DNA of 6,679 nt from Legionellaceae bacterium (GCA_023266075.1 JAHFRX010000079.1:1-6679); one strand, 5' to 3'; numbered from the stretch's first letter, positions 1 through 6,118 are shown. Notes: generated by a model from the letters alone, not told the origin. Numbers and translations: made by a program.

Positions 1-40
1 GGTTAGAACCTGTAATCAGCGCAATCTTCTCTCTAAGCAT
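1..40 (-). CDS. Short-chain dehydrogenase/reductase, FabG-like (N-terminal 13 codons only)
   Basis: Partial gene that starts at the ATG at 40-38 and leaves the window at the left edge. The visible protein reads MLREKIALITGSN. A short basic lead followed by a hydrophobic beta strand and TGS(N) is the start of the Rossmann fold of classical SDR enzymes, where TGxxxGxG binds NAD(P)(H). FabG (3-oxoacyl-ACP reductase) and its relatives begin this way. The start codon shares its A with the last base of the upstream ACP stop (TAATG), so translation is probably coupled. A GGAGTG Shine-Dalgarno sequence lies inside the ACP 3' end at 49-54, about 10 nt before the ATG. Sitting directly after an acyl carrier protein favours an ACP-linked ketoreductase, but the catalytic Ser-Tyr-Lys region is outside the window. 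The SDR family call is fairly safe; the substrate is inferred only from the neighbour. Confidence 0.72.
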   Translation of the reverse strand, partial: MLREKIALITGSN

Positions 41-279
41 TAGAATGTCACTCCATGCTTGACTAAAATTTCTTTTGCTTTTGCAATAGAACTCATATCA
101 ATAATATCGGAAGTGCCTAACATAATGTTGAAGGCATCCTCTAATGCCGTGACCAAAGACATATGTGCAATAGAATCCCATTCTCGAATAGAGTTATATT
201 GCAGTCCATCTTGAATAAGGATGGGATCTATTTTTAATGCATCTGCAAACACCTGTGTGAATATTGCTGAATTTGACAT
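40..279 (-). CDS. Acyl carrier protein (stand-alone, phosphopantetheine-binding)
   Basis: A 79-residue protein, the usual size for a discrete ACP. The 4'-phosphopantetheine attachment Ser is Ser36 in the motif EWDSIAHMSLV, equivalent to the DSL motif. It is followed by the typical helix-II run LVTALEDAFNI (42-52) and a helix-III/IV region around IDMSSIAKAKEIL (60-72). An ACP carries acyl intermediates as thioesters in the cytoplasm. This one is not the housekeeping fatty-acid AcpP: its motif is DSI rather than DSL, its sequence is less acidic, and it sits between a sugar acyltransferase and an SDR, so a dedicated role in a small acyl-modification pathway is likely (inference). The ATG at 279-277 is chosen because AGGAGG lies 5 nt before it. 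The in-frame GTG two codons upstream lies inside that Shine-Dalgarno sequence. The gap to the upstream acyltransferase gene is 29 nt. Confidence 0.9.
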   Translation of the reverse strand: MSNSAIFTQVFADALKIDPILIQDGLQYNSIREWDSIAHMSLVTALEDAFNIMLGTSDIIDMSSIAKAKEILVKHGVTF

Positions 280-281
280 CG

Positions 282-290
282 TCACCTCCT
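282..290 (-). promoter_or_regulatory. Strong Shine-Dalgarno site of the ACP gene
   Basis: The minus strand reads AGGAGGTGA, a nine-base match to the anti-Shine-Dalgarno end of 16S rRNA. The AGGAGG core ends 5 nt before the ATG at 279. It is by far the strongest ribosome site in the window and fixes the ACP start. It suggests the ACP is made in larger amounts than its neighbours, as a carrier used in stoichiometric amounts would need (inference). Confidence 0.85.
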
Positions 291-308
291 GAAATAATGT
301 TGATTGAA

Positions 309-938
309 TTAAGACATAAATTGCTCTGCTGGCACGCCAATCACGGTAGCGTTTTCTCTAACTCTACGCATCACTGTGCTACCAGCTGCAATTGTAGCGC
401 CATTTGCAACAAAAACGCTCGGCAACACAACACCGTGCCCTCCTATAAAAACGCAAGACCCTACGCGACTGAAGCCATTAATATTCGCATGAACACTCAT
501 GACAGAAAAATCACCCAACGAAGCATCATGCCCAACATTTGCGTAAAAATTTAATACAGAGCAAATTCCTACACTCGCATTTACAGAGATGGACGCAAAT
601 GGACCAATAATGGATCCTTTGCCAATCGTTGCTGTTTGACTGATATATGCATTTGAGTGGATATACGTAGCAAACGTAGCATTTTTATTTTTTAGATCAA
701 TGTATATTTTTTCTCTAACTTTTGGACAAGCAATAGCAAGCAATAATTGCACATCATCGTCAGGAACATAATCGATGATTTTACTGATGACAGGATATGT
801 CTGTGCACCCCAAGTCACCTCCGTCACAACATCATCAATAAATCCTTCTATAGGCCAACACGTTGATTGAGTATGCGTATGACACCAATCAAGCAGTTCC
901 CTTCCGAATCCACCGGCGCCTACAATGATTGTTTTCAT
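309..938 (-). CDS. NeuD/PglD-family sugar O- or N-acyltransferase (left-handed beta helix)
   Basis: A 209-residue protein of full family length. The N-terminal Rossmann-like lobe starts MKTIIVGAGGFGRELLDW, the typical opening of the NeuD/PglD/PerB group, which in that family binds the sugar-nucleotide substrate. From about residue 93 the chain is a hexapeptide-repeat beta helix with steps such as AYISQTATIGKGSIIGPFASI and GATIAAGSTV. It ends in the GVPA turn (201-204) that closes the coil in acetyl-CoA-dependent acyltransferases. The probable catalytic base is His137 in NVGHDASLGDF (134-144), matching the conserved His of PglD. The family acetylates sialic, legionaminic or bacillosamine-type amino sugars. 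Here the acyl donor could be acyl-CoA or the ACP encoded just downstream; the sequence does not say which. A weak AGGGA lies about 8 nt before the ATG. No other sugar gene is visible, so the acceptor is unknown. Confidence 0.88.
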   Translation of the reverse strand: MKTIIVGAGGFGRELLDWCHTHTQSTCWPIEGFIDDVVTEVTWGAQTYPVISKIIDYVPDDDVQLLLAIACPKVREKIYIDLKNKNATFATYIHSNAYISQTATIGKGSIIGPFASISVNASVGICSVLNFYANVGHDASLGDFSVMSVHANINGFSRVGSCVFIGGHGVVLPSVFVANGATIAAGSTVMRRVRENATVIGVPAEQFMS

Positions 939-973
939 TAAATATCCCTAGAAGCGACTATTACAACAACGTA

Positions 974-1002
974 TTTTTATTCTGTTTTTTAATGCATGTC
1001 AA
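974..1002 (-). promoter_or_regulatory. Candidate sigma70 promoter of the acyltransferase-ACP-SDR set
   Basis: On the minus strand a perfect -35 box TTGACA lies at 1002-997. A 17-nt spacer follows, then a -10-like TAAAAA (4 of 6) at 979-974. Transcription would start near 967, about 30 nt before the acyltransferase ATG at 938. The TGA stop of feoC is inside the -35 box, so this promoter would separate the set from the iron-controlled operon. No terminator is visible between them, so read-through from feoABC is also possible. The -35 and spacing are good and the -10 is weak. Confidence 0.45.
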
Positions 1003-1217
1003 CACGTTGCATGATATATCTTACGAACACCACCACCATTACACTGATTGCAAACTTGACGACAATCTTTGATTTCATTGACCATGATTCTACCGCACAA
1101 GATCAACCGATCAAGCATAGGCTCCAACGCCGAAAATTCAATATTAAACGTTCGCGCCAACTGCTCCGTACTCACATATTTCTCACGTTGGATATAATCA
1201 CGAATTTGCAGTAGCAT
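999..1217 (-). CDS. feoC: FeoC-like winged-helix protein of the ferrous iron transporter
   Basis: A 72-residue protein from the ATG at 1217-1215. The N-terminal MLLQIRDYIQREKYVSTEQLA fits the FeoC winged-helix fold (FeoC of enterics begins with a similar LIQVRDLL helix), followed by a second helix around EPMLDRLILCGRI (32-44). The C-terminal part has a Cys cluster, C52-x3-C56-x2-C59, plus C41 and a final C72. Enteric FeoC proteins carry a comparable cluster that can bind an Fe-S centre, though the spacing here is not identical. The known role is to stabilise or regulate FeoB under low oxygen or low iron. The gene starts 20 nt inside the feoB 3' end. An ATG five codons earlier (1232) is less likely because it lacks a ribosome site, while GGGGGTGG lies at a suitable distance before the chosen ATG. 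Confidence 0.78.
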   Translation of the reverse strand: MLLQIRDYIQREKYVSTEQLARTFNIEFSALEPMLDRLILCGRIMVNEIKDCRQVCNQCNGGGVRKIYHATC

Positions 1218-3276
1218 ACACACCACCCCCATGACTTAATCGACGTACCAACCAGTGCCGACTTAAAATCACCATTGCCATTATCACACACAACCAACTC
1301 ACCGTCAGCAAAGGATGCCTCAATACCGTCGCCATCTGATAAAATAGCGTCGCTGTCAAATAAGCAATCACGGTCGACCACGTCACCGAAAACCACATCA
1401 ATCGACGTGTTGTTTCACTACGAATCACCGCAATTGTCGATACACAAGGAATATACAATAAAATAAACAATAAATACGCATAAGCACCCACAGCACCATC
1501 AAAATGCTGCACCATCACACCGTATACAGATGTCGTTGCATCCATATTGGCATACAAACTATTGAGCGTTCCTACCACCACCTCTTTTGCCAAAACACCG
1601 GTCAACAAACCTACTGTTGCAGGCCAATTATCTTGTGTGAGCCCCATGGGTGCAAATAATGGCGTGAGAAGCTGCCCAATCCATGCCAAAATAGAGTCGT
1701 GTTCCGCGACCAATGTCCCATGAAATGAATACGTACTTAAAGCACCTAATAACGCGCAAATCGGTACAATCACTTTCCCCGCTCGCACAACAAAAGCTTT
1801 CAACCGAACGCCCGTTTCACGCAATAGCCGACGCAATAATGGACGGTGATACACCGGTAACTCAAAAATAAGTGGTGCATGCTGCCCTTTAAAAAGCGTG
1901 TTGCGCAGGAGTAGCCCCGTCATCAATGCCATCAAAATACCCATGAGATACAACGAGAACACTACGTTCTGCCCGCCTTTTGGAAAAAAGGCGGCAACAA
2001 ATGTCGCGTAAATTGCAAGGCGCGCACCACACGACATAAAAGGCGCCATTAAGATCGTCAGTATTCGATCTTTCTCATGCTCTAACGTACGTGTGGCCAT
2101 AATTGCCGGCACGTTACAACCAAAGCCAACAATCAACGGTACAAAGGCTTTTCCAGGAAGTCCCAAAACACGCATCACGCGGTCCATCATAAAAGCCGCT
2201 CTCGCCATATAGCCAGACGCCTCGAGCAACGAAAGGAAAAAATACATACACGCCATCACGGGAATAAACGTCAACGTTGTACTTAATCCTCGTCCGATAC
2301 CATTTGCAATCCACGCAATCAACGGCCCAGGACAATGAAAATGCTCGAGCACTCGTGTTGGCAAGATCACAAATAACTCTTGTGTCGTCACATCAAACGC
2401 ACCTTGAACCGCGCCACCCACATGGATTGCCAAAAAAAATAACGCATACATTAATGCAAAAAAAATGGGCAATGCAAAAAATCGATGTAGCACAATACGG
2501 TCAATCTTCGCGGTCCAATGATTTCTTGAATCCGTCGCCCGAGCTTGCACTTTTTTCATTAATGTATTCACTGCCGTATAACGTGCATCGGCTAAAAGTA
2601 AATCTAGCGGCTCGCTACAGATCGGTAATGACACGACTGACGTTAATAAACGATCACCCTCAGCAACACGATAGGTGAAATAATCTAAAGCACGTGATAT
2701 CTGTTGTGCTTTCAATTGCTGCGACACAACACTCAGTGCGTCTTTCACCTCAGACGATAAAGCTTGCGAAAGCGGCGTAGGAGCGACCAATGGCTCATTC
2801 AAACAATGTTTTAACGCTAAAACCCCAACACCACGATGCGCTTCTAAAGAAATAACAGGGCAATTTAACCGTGCTGACAAATGACCTAAATTGAGCGTAA
2901 TTCCTTCTGTATTTGCCAGATCCATCATATTCACTGCAACAAAAATCGGTATGCCGAGCTCTAATAATTGGCTCGTCAGATATAAATGACGCTCTAAGGC
3001 ACACGCATCAACCACATTGATGATGCAATCAAAATCTAAGGACGCAACAGCCTTTGCTGTAATTTGCTCATCTAGACTGGCATTTGTTGACGACGCTAAA
3101 GAGTAAAGTCCAGGTAAATCAATCAGTTCAACCGTTAACGTACCTACCTCGACAATGCCAGCTTTCTTTTCAACCGTCACACCGGGCCAATTTCCTACTT
3201 GCTGGTGCTCGCCTGTGAGCGCATTAAATAGGGTTGTTTTTCCACTATTGGGATTTCCCACGAGTAAAATACGCAT
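1198..3276 (-). CDS. feoB: Ferrous iron transport protein B (GTPase-coupled Fe2+ permease)
   Basis: A 692-residue inner-membrane Fe2+ importer, somewhat shorter than E. coli FeoB (773). The N-terminal G domain is complete: G1 GNPNSGKT (7-14), G2 GVTVE (32-36), G3 DLPG (53-56), G4 NMMD (116-119) and a G5-like SLEAHRG (143-149). A soluble helical linker runs to about residue 255. A polytopic membrane part follows, containing the hallmark Gate motifs GFGCNVPAIMATRTLE (384-399), PFMSCGARL (412-420), KEVVVGTLNSLY (564-575) and IPCVSTIAVIRSE (609-621). Their conserved cysteines C387, C416 and C611 are all present. The start is set at the ATG at 3276-3274, which shares a base with the feoA stop (TAATG) and gives the family-typical beginning MRILLVGNPNSGK. 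An ATG five codons upstream (3291) is possible but lies inside feoA. Nothing suggests inactivation. Confidence 0.96.
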   Translation of the reverse strand: MRILLVGNPNSGKTTLFNALTGEHQQVGNWPGVTVEKKAGIVEVGTLTVELIDLPGLYSLASSTNASLDEQITAKAVASLDFDCIINVVDACALERHLYLTSQLLELGIPIFVAVNMMDLANTEGITLNLGHLSARLNCPVISLEAHRGVGVLALKHCLNEPLVAPTPLSQALSSEVKDALSVVSQQLKAQQISRALDYFTYRVAEGDRLLTSVVSLPICSEPLDLLLADARYTAVNTLMKKVQARATDSRNHWTAKIDRIVLHRFFALPIFFALMYALFFLAIHVGGAVQGAFDVTTQELFVILPTRVLEHFHCPGPLIAWIANGIGRGLSTTLTFIPVMACMYFFLSLLEASGYMARAAFMMDRVMRVLGLPGKAFVPLIVGFGCNVPAIMATRTLEHEKDRILTILMAPFMSCGARLAIYATFVAAFFPKGGQNVVFSLYLMGILMALMTGLLLRNTLFKGQHAPLIFELPVYHRPLLRRLLRETGVRLKAFVVRAGKVIVPICALLGALSTYSFHGTLVAEHDSILAWIGQLLTPLFAPMGLTQDNWPATVGLLTGVLAKEVVVGTLNSLYANMDATTSVYGVMVQHFDGAVGAYAYLLFILLYIPCVSTIAVIRSETTRRLMWFSVTWSTVIAYLTATLFYQMATVLRHPLLTVSWLCVIMAMVILSRHWLVRRLSHGGGVYATANS

Positions 3277-3518
3277 TATACATACGTCCATTCTAAGGTT
3301 GAGGCTTCAAGTTCACGAATCACAAGAGATAGGCCTCTGACTTTAATCTCTAAGGGACAACCGAATGGTGCGCGGCGCAACACATGCACTTCAACACCAC
3401 ACGTGACGCCAAAAGCAATTAAACGACGGCGATAATCAGCATCAATCGCACCATAATGCAACAGTTGCACCACATCTCCTGGCTTCAGATCGGCTGTTCT
3501 AATCATACCCCAACTCAT
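3276..3518 (-). CDS. feoA: Ferrous iron transport protein A (SH3-like FeoB partner)
   Basis: An 80-residue cytoplasmic protein with the FeoA SH3-like fold. It shows ADLKPGDVVQLLHYG (9-23), YRRRLIAFGVTCGVEVHVLRRAPFG (29-53) and the diagnostic closing strand pair CPLEIKVRGLSLVIRELEA (54-72). FeoA binds FeoB and is needed for ferrous iron uptake. It is the first gene of the feoABC operon and its TAA overlaps the feoB ATG. The start is taken as the ATG at 3518, about 20 nt downstream of the predicted transcription start. An in-frame ATG four codons later (3506) would give MIRTADLKPGD and cannot be excluded, because neither has a clear Shine-Dalgarno sequence. Confidence 0.92.
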   Translation of the reverse strand: MSWGMIRTADLKPGDVVQLLHYGAIDADYRRRLIAFGVTCGVEVHVLRRAPFGCPLEIKVRGLSLVIRELEASTLEWTYV

Positions 3519-3544
3519 TTCGTGACAACAGTACAGCCTATTCT

Positions 3545-3574
3545 ATCATACATGTAATCGATAATCATTCTCAA
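3545..3574 (-). promoter_or_regulatory. feoABC promoter (sigma70-type)
   Basis: On the minus strand the -35 box TTGAGA (5 of 6, 3574-3569), an 18-nt spacer and the -10 box TATGAT (5 of 6, 3550-3545) form a good sigma70 promoter. Transcription would start near 3538 and give a leader of roughly 20 nt before feoA. The Fur box overlaps its -35 and spacer. Confidence 0.7.
3559..3573. promoter_or_regulatory. Fur box (iron-responsive operator) over the feoABC promoter
   Basis: The plus strand reads CGATAATCATTCTCA. Against the 7-1-7 Fur consensus TGATAAT-N-ATTATCA it matches 12 of the 14 specified positions. The site covers most of the -35 box and half the spacer of the feoA promoter, the classical geometry for Fur repression by steric block. 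Expected behaviour is repression when iron is plentiful and derepression when iron is scarce. It lies about 90 nt from the divergent ATPase promoter, too far for obvious direct control of that gene. Confidence 0.82.
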
Positions 3575-3619
3575 TTTTATCAAAAAATATACAAATTGCG
3601 GTGATGATTTATGCGAATT

Positions 3620-3634
3620 TGAAGTTGAACTTCA
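3620..3634. promoter_or_regulatory. Perfect 7-1-7 palindrome, candidate operator of the divergent ATPase gene
   Basis: TGAAGTT-G-AACTTCA is a perfect inverted repeat with 7-bp arms around one central base. It overlaps the proposed -35 box at 3625-3630 of the plus-strand ATPase gene. Size and placement suit a dimeric repressor or activator site. It does not match the Fur, LexA or other operator consensus I recognise. No regulator gene is visible in the window. Confidence 0.4.
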
Positions 3635-3653
3635 GATTTACATAAATTACACT
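3625..3653 (+). promoter_or_regulatory. Candidate promoter of the plus-strand DUF4143 ATPase
   Basis: TTGAAC (4 of 6) at 3625-3630, a 17-nt spacer, and TACACT (4 of 6) at 3648-3653. This would start transcription near 3660, about 16 nt before the chosen ATG. Both boxes are moderate. The correct spacing and lack of a better candidate between 3519 and 3676 support it. Confidence 0.35.
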
Positions 3654-3676
3654 GCTATAAACACTTGAAGAGCATC

Positions 3677-4849
3677 ATGACGCATTATATCCCTCGTCAC
3701 ATTGAAAAAGAACTGTTATCAACTGCGGCCAGTTATTCGGTTGTGACACTGTTGGGTCCCAGGCAATCAGGAAAAACCACCTTGGTGCGCCATGTATTCC
3801 CTGAAAAACCGTATGTTTCTCTTGAAAACCCAGATGACCGCAGCTTCGCAGAGCAAGATCCGAGAGGCTTTCTTGAACAATACCCAGAGGGCGCTATTCT
3901 AGATGAAATACAGCGACTTCCTATTCTGCTCTCTTACATCCAAGGCATTGTCGATCGTCAAGAGACCAGAGGCTTATTTATTTTAACCGGAAGCCATCAA
4001 CTGGAGTTACACCAATCTATTAGTCAATCTTTAGCGGGCCGAACAGCAATTTTAAAGCTGTTACCTTTGTGCCAAGCTGAGTTACCACCCACGCACCCAC
4101 CACAAACACTGGATGATTATCTATATCAAGGTATGTACCCACGAATTTATCACGATCCCATTCAGCCGACGTCATTTTACCGTAACTATGTGCAGACCTA
4201 TTTAGAGCGCGATGTCCGAAGGATGATCGCAATCAAAGATCTCAGTCAATTTCAGCACTTCATCAAATTATGCGCCTCTCGCATAGGCCAACTATTCAAT
4301 GCCACTCAAATCAGCAATGAATTGGGCGTTTCATCCAACACAGTAACGCATTGGCTATCCATTCTAGAAGCGTCATTTGTCATTTTTCGCTTACAGCCGT
4401 ATTTTGAAAATTTTGGGAAGCGAATGATCAAATCACCCAAGCTATATTTTACAGATGTGGGGCTTGCTGCTTATTGTCTTGGTATTCATCAAAAAGAACA
4501 ACTCACACGCGATCCTTTTCGAGGTCATTTAGTAGAAAATTTTGTTATTTCAGAATTTATTAAACATCGTGCAAATCAAGGACTAGAACCGAATTGTTAT
4601 TTTTATCGTGACAGTAATCAACATGAAATCGATCTTTTAATTCAACAAGGCGCTCAGTTAATTCCTGTAGAAATCAAATCATCCAAAACTTTTCACCCCG
4701 ATTTTTTAAAGAACCTACAGTATTTTAAATCGATTGCCAAAGAACAATATGCACCAGGATTTTTAATTTACGCCGGTGAGCGCGAACAACGTATTCATGA
4801 TATTCAAGTACTTCATTTTACTCATATTCAACGGATCACGCGTGAATAG
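3677..4849 (+). CDS. AAA-family ATPase with C-terminal DUF4143 nuclease-like domain (copy 1)
   Basis: A 390-residue protein. Residues 20-130 form an AAA_14-type ATPase with Walker A GPRQSGKT (27-34), Walker B AILDEIQ (73-79) and sensor-like LTGS (103-106). A winged-helix-like segment follows, centred on NATQISNELGVSSNTVTHWLSIL (208-230). The C-terminal DUF4143 part has KLYFTDVGLAAY (255-266), ENF (287-289), HEIDLL (316-321) and VEIKSS (331-336). The ordered E, (H)EID and EIK residues resemble a PD-(D/E)XK nuclease core. The cellular role of this widespread prokaryotic family is not established. The ATG at 3677 is preferred over the in-frame TTG at 3665 because GAAGAG lies just upstream of it. 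The last codons (ITRE and the TAG stop) lie inside the 33-bp repeat at 4833-4865. It converges on a diverged relative at 4910-6073. Confidence 0.88.
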   Translation: MTHYIPRHIEKELLSTAASYSVVTLLGPRQSGKTTLVRHVFPEKPYVSLENPDDRSFAEQDPRGFLEQYPEGAILDEIQRLPILLSYIQGIVDRQETRGLFILTGSHQLELHQSISQSLAGRTAILKLLPLCQAELPPTHPPQTLDDYLYQGMYPRIYHDPIQPTSFYRNYVQTYLERDVRRMIAIKDLSQFQHFIKLCASRIGQLFNATQISNELGVSSNTVTHWLSILEASFVIFRLQPYFENFGKRMIKSPKLYFTDVGLAAYCLGIHQKEQLTRDPFRGHLVENFVISEFIKHRANQGLEPNCYFYRDSNQHEIDLLIQQGAQLIPVEIKSSKTFHPDFLKNLQYFKSIAKEQYAPGFLIYAGEREQRIHDIQVLHFTHIQRITRE

Positions 4850-4865
4850 CGCATTTTCTGAGCAG
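4833..4865. repeat. 33-bp direct repeat, copy 1
   Basis: Starts GGATCACGCGTGAATAGCGC and ends TTTTCTGAGCAG. It matches 6185-6217 at 30 of 33 positions in the same orientation; the three differences are all transitions (repeat positions 8, 21 and 32), and similarity stops abruptly on both sides. It holds the last codons and TAG stop of the plus-strand ATPase and lies 45 nt past the stop of the minus-strand ATPase. On the minus strand it can be read as AQKMRYSRVI, nearly the same peptide as at the other copy. It includes the 10-bp palindrome TCACGCGTGA. Nature unknown: short dispersed repeat, recombination site, or remnant of a duplicated gene end. Confidence 0.85.
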
Positions 4866-4909
4866 TAAAACTATTCATCAAGTTAATGAATGTGTGGTAA
4901 TACGCGATC

Positions 4910-6073
4910 TTAGGTAAAAAACTTTTTAATTCCTTCTTGCCATGGATAAATGATGACTTGATCCATTTTTCGAGGACGCGGATCATTCGAAAGACAAATT
5001 GCTTCGCAATGATTGAATTCATTGGCTATTTCACGCAAATTGTTTAATTCAATGGCCTGCACTTGTGTGCTGCTTTTTATTTCAATGAACAATAACGGCT
5101 GCGCCGGACGCTCAACAACCAAATCAATTTCTGCACCATCGGCGGTCATCAAATAAGAAAAGCGATAATCTGGATGATAATAAGAAGCAAGCTTAAAACA
5201 CTCCATCACAATAAAACTCTCAAACAGCTCGCCAAAATAACTCGTTCGCTCTTTCAGAGGAACATTCAACATGAGTGACAATGCCCTCACAACACCAACG
5301 TCAAAAAAATAAAATTTAGGAGCGGTTTTCAGACGTTTACGAAAAGAGTGATGAAAAGGCTCAATAATTTTACCCAACAGTGTATCTTCCAATAACGCAA
5401 AATATTCTTTAACCGTTTTATCACTTGTACCAACATCACGCCCAATATTAGAATAATTGATGATTTTTCCATTACATTGCGCAGCCACTTCAAGAAATCG
5501 ACGAAACGGATCTAAATTTTTGATTAATTGCTCCGCCCAAATTTCTTCTTTGAGATAAGTTGATGTATAAGCCTCCAAGAAACGTCGTTTAGCATGCTCA
5601 CTGGAAAATTCTGTAACTTTTGGCAACATCCCATAATGCAACGCTTGCTCCAGAACAAACTCAGAACCTAACTCTAGATAACTAAAAGGATATAAATATG
5701 AAACAAAAGCTCTTCCTGCCAACAAATTAACGCCTGTCATTTTTAATTTACGCACGCTTGAACCTGTCAAAATAAAATACTTTTTTGATCGCCACGTCTC
5801 TAATAATAAGTGAACAATATCCAGTAATTTGGGTAGTTTTTGAATTTCATCAATCACAATGTGGGTGATTGTGGGCGGTGTTGCTTCGACAAGCTCAATT
5901 AATTCATTGGGATTTTTTGCTAAACGAGCCTCTTGTTTTGAATCAAGTAAATTGATAAACAAACATTGGTCGACATTAAATCTCGTCTCAATCAATGTAC
6001 TTTTTCCAACACCTCTCGCACCAAATAAAAACAAACTGTAGTTTTTCTCTATGATTAATAAACGTTTTTTCAT
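4910..6073 (-). CDS. AAA-family ATPase with C-terminal DUF4143 nuclease-like domain (copy 2)
   Basis: A 387-residue protein of the same family as the convergent gene at 3677-4849, but clearly diverged. It has Walker A GARGVGKST (18-26), Walker B IVIDEIQ (72-78), LTGSS (102-106), a winged-helix-like stretch YSNIGRDVGTSDKTVKEYFALLE (207-229), KFYFFDVGVVRAL (253-265), FES (284-286), AEIDLV (314-319) and IEIKSS (330-335). ATPase and PD-(D/E)XK-like residues are all kept, so it looks functional; its role is unknown. The start at 6073 gives MKKRLLIIEKN, the usual family beginning. An in-frame TTG at 6142 would add 23 residues but crosses the leader hairpin and is less likely. Lines 5281-5340 and 5341-5400 count 23 and 21 G+C per 60, against 28 in two sampled feoB lines. 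The gene is bracketed by the 33-bp repeats, which may mean later arrival (inference). Confidence 0.87.
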   Translation of the reverse strand: MKKRLLIIEKNYSLFLFGARGVGKSTLIETRFNVDQCLFINLLDSKQEARLAKNPNELIELVEATPPTITHIVIDEIQKLPKLLDIVHLLLETWRSKKYFILTGSSVRKLKMTGVNLLAGRAFVSYLYPFSYLELGSEFVLEQALHYGMLPKVTEFSSEHAKRRFLEAYTSTYLKEEIWAEQLIKNLDPFRRFLEVAAQCNGKIINYSNIGRDVGTSDKTVKEYFALLEDTLLGKIIEPFHHSFRKRLKTAPKFYFFDVGVVRALSLMLNVPLKERTSYFGELFESFIVMECFKLASYYHPDYRFSYLMTADGAEIDLVVERPAQPLLFIEIKSSTQVQAIELNNLREIANEFNHCEAICLSNDPRPRKMDQVIIYPWQEGIKKFFT

Positions 6074-6089
6074 GGTTGTCTCGTAGTTA

Positions 6090-6118
6090 ACTCCGAATTT
6101 ACGGCTTAAATCCGAAGT
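6090..6118 (-). promoter_or_regulatory. Leader hairpin upstream of the minus-strand DUF4143 ATPase
   Basis: On the minus strand ACTTCGGATTTA, loop AGCCG, TAAATTCGGAGT can form a 12-bp stem with a 5-nt loop. Ten pairs are Watson-Crick. The other two are G-U in the minus-strand RNA but would be C-A mismatches in the opposite transcript, so the fold is specific to the ATPase mRNA leader. It ends 16 nt before the ATG. It has no following U tract and so is not an intrinsic terminator. It may affect translation or mRNA stability; no known riboswitch class is recognised. Confidence 0.5.

Noticed and set aside
264..554. Plus-strand open frame of 96 codons
   Set aside because: Antisense to the NeuD-type acyltransferase and ACP start, with no recognisable fold and no ribosome site.
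2277..2678. Plus-strand open frame of 133 codons
   Set aside because: Lies wholly antisense to feoB, has no domain and a low-complexity composition typical of a shadow frame.
3665..3676. TTG start for the plus-strand ATPase
   Set aside because: The in-frame ATG at 3677 has GAAGAG just upstream; the TTG has no ribosome site and lies about 5 nt from the predicted transcript start.
4873..4891. Inverted repeat ATTCAT-7 nt-ATGAAT between the convergent ATPases, possible bidirectional terminator
   Set aside because: Only a 6-bp mostly A/T stem and no proper U tract on either strand. Too weak to call.
4828..5022. Minus-strand open frame of 64 codons ending AQKMRYSRVIR
   Set aside because: Most of it lies in another frame of the second ATPase gene and it has no ribosome site. 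Only its repeat-derived tail is notable, and that is reported with the repeat.
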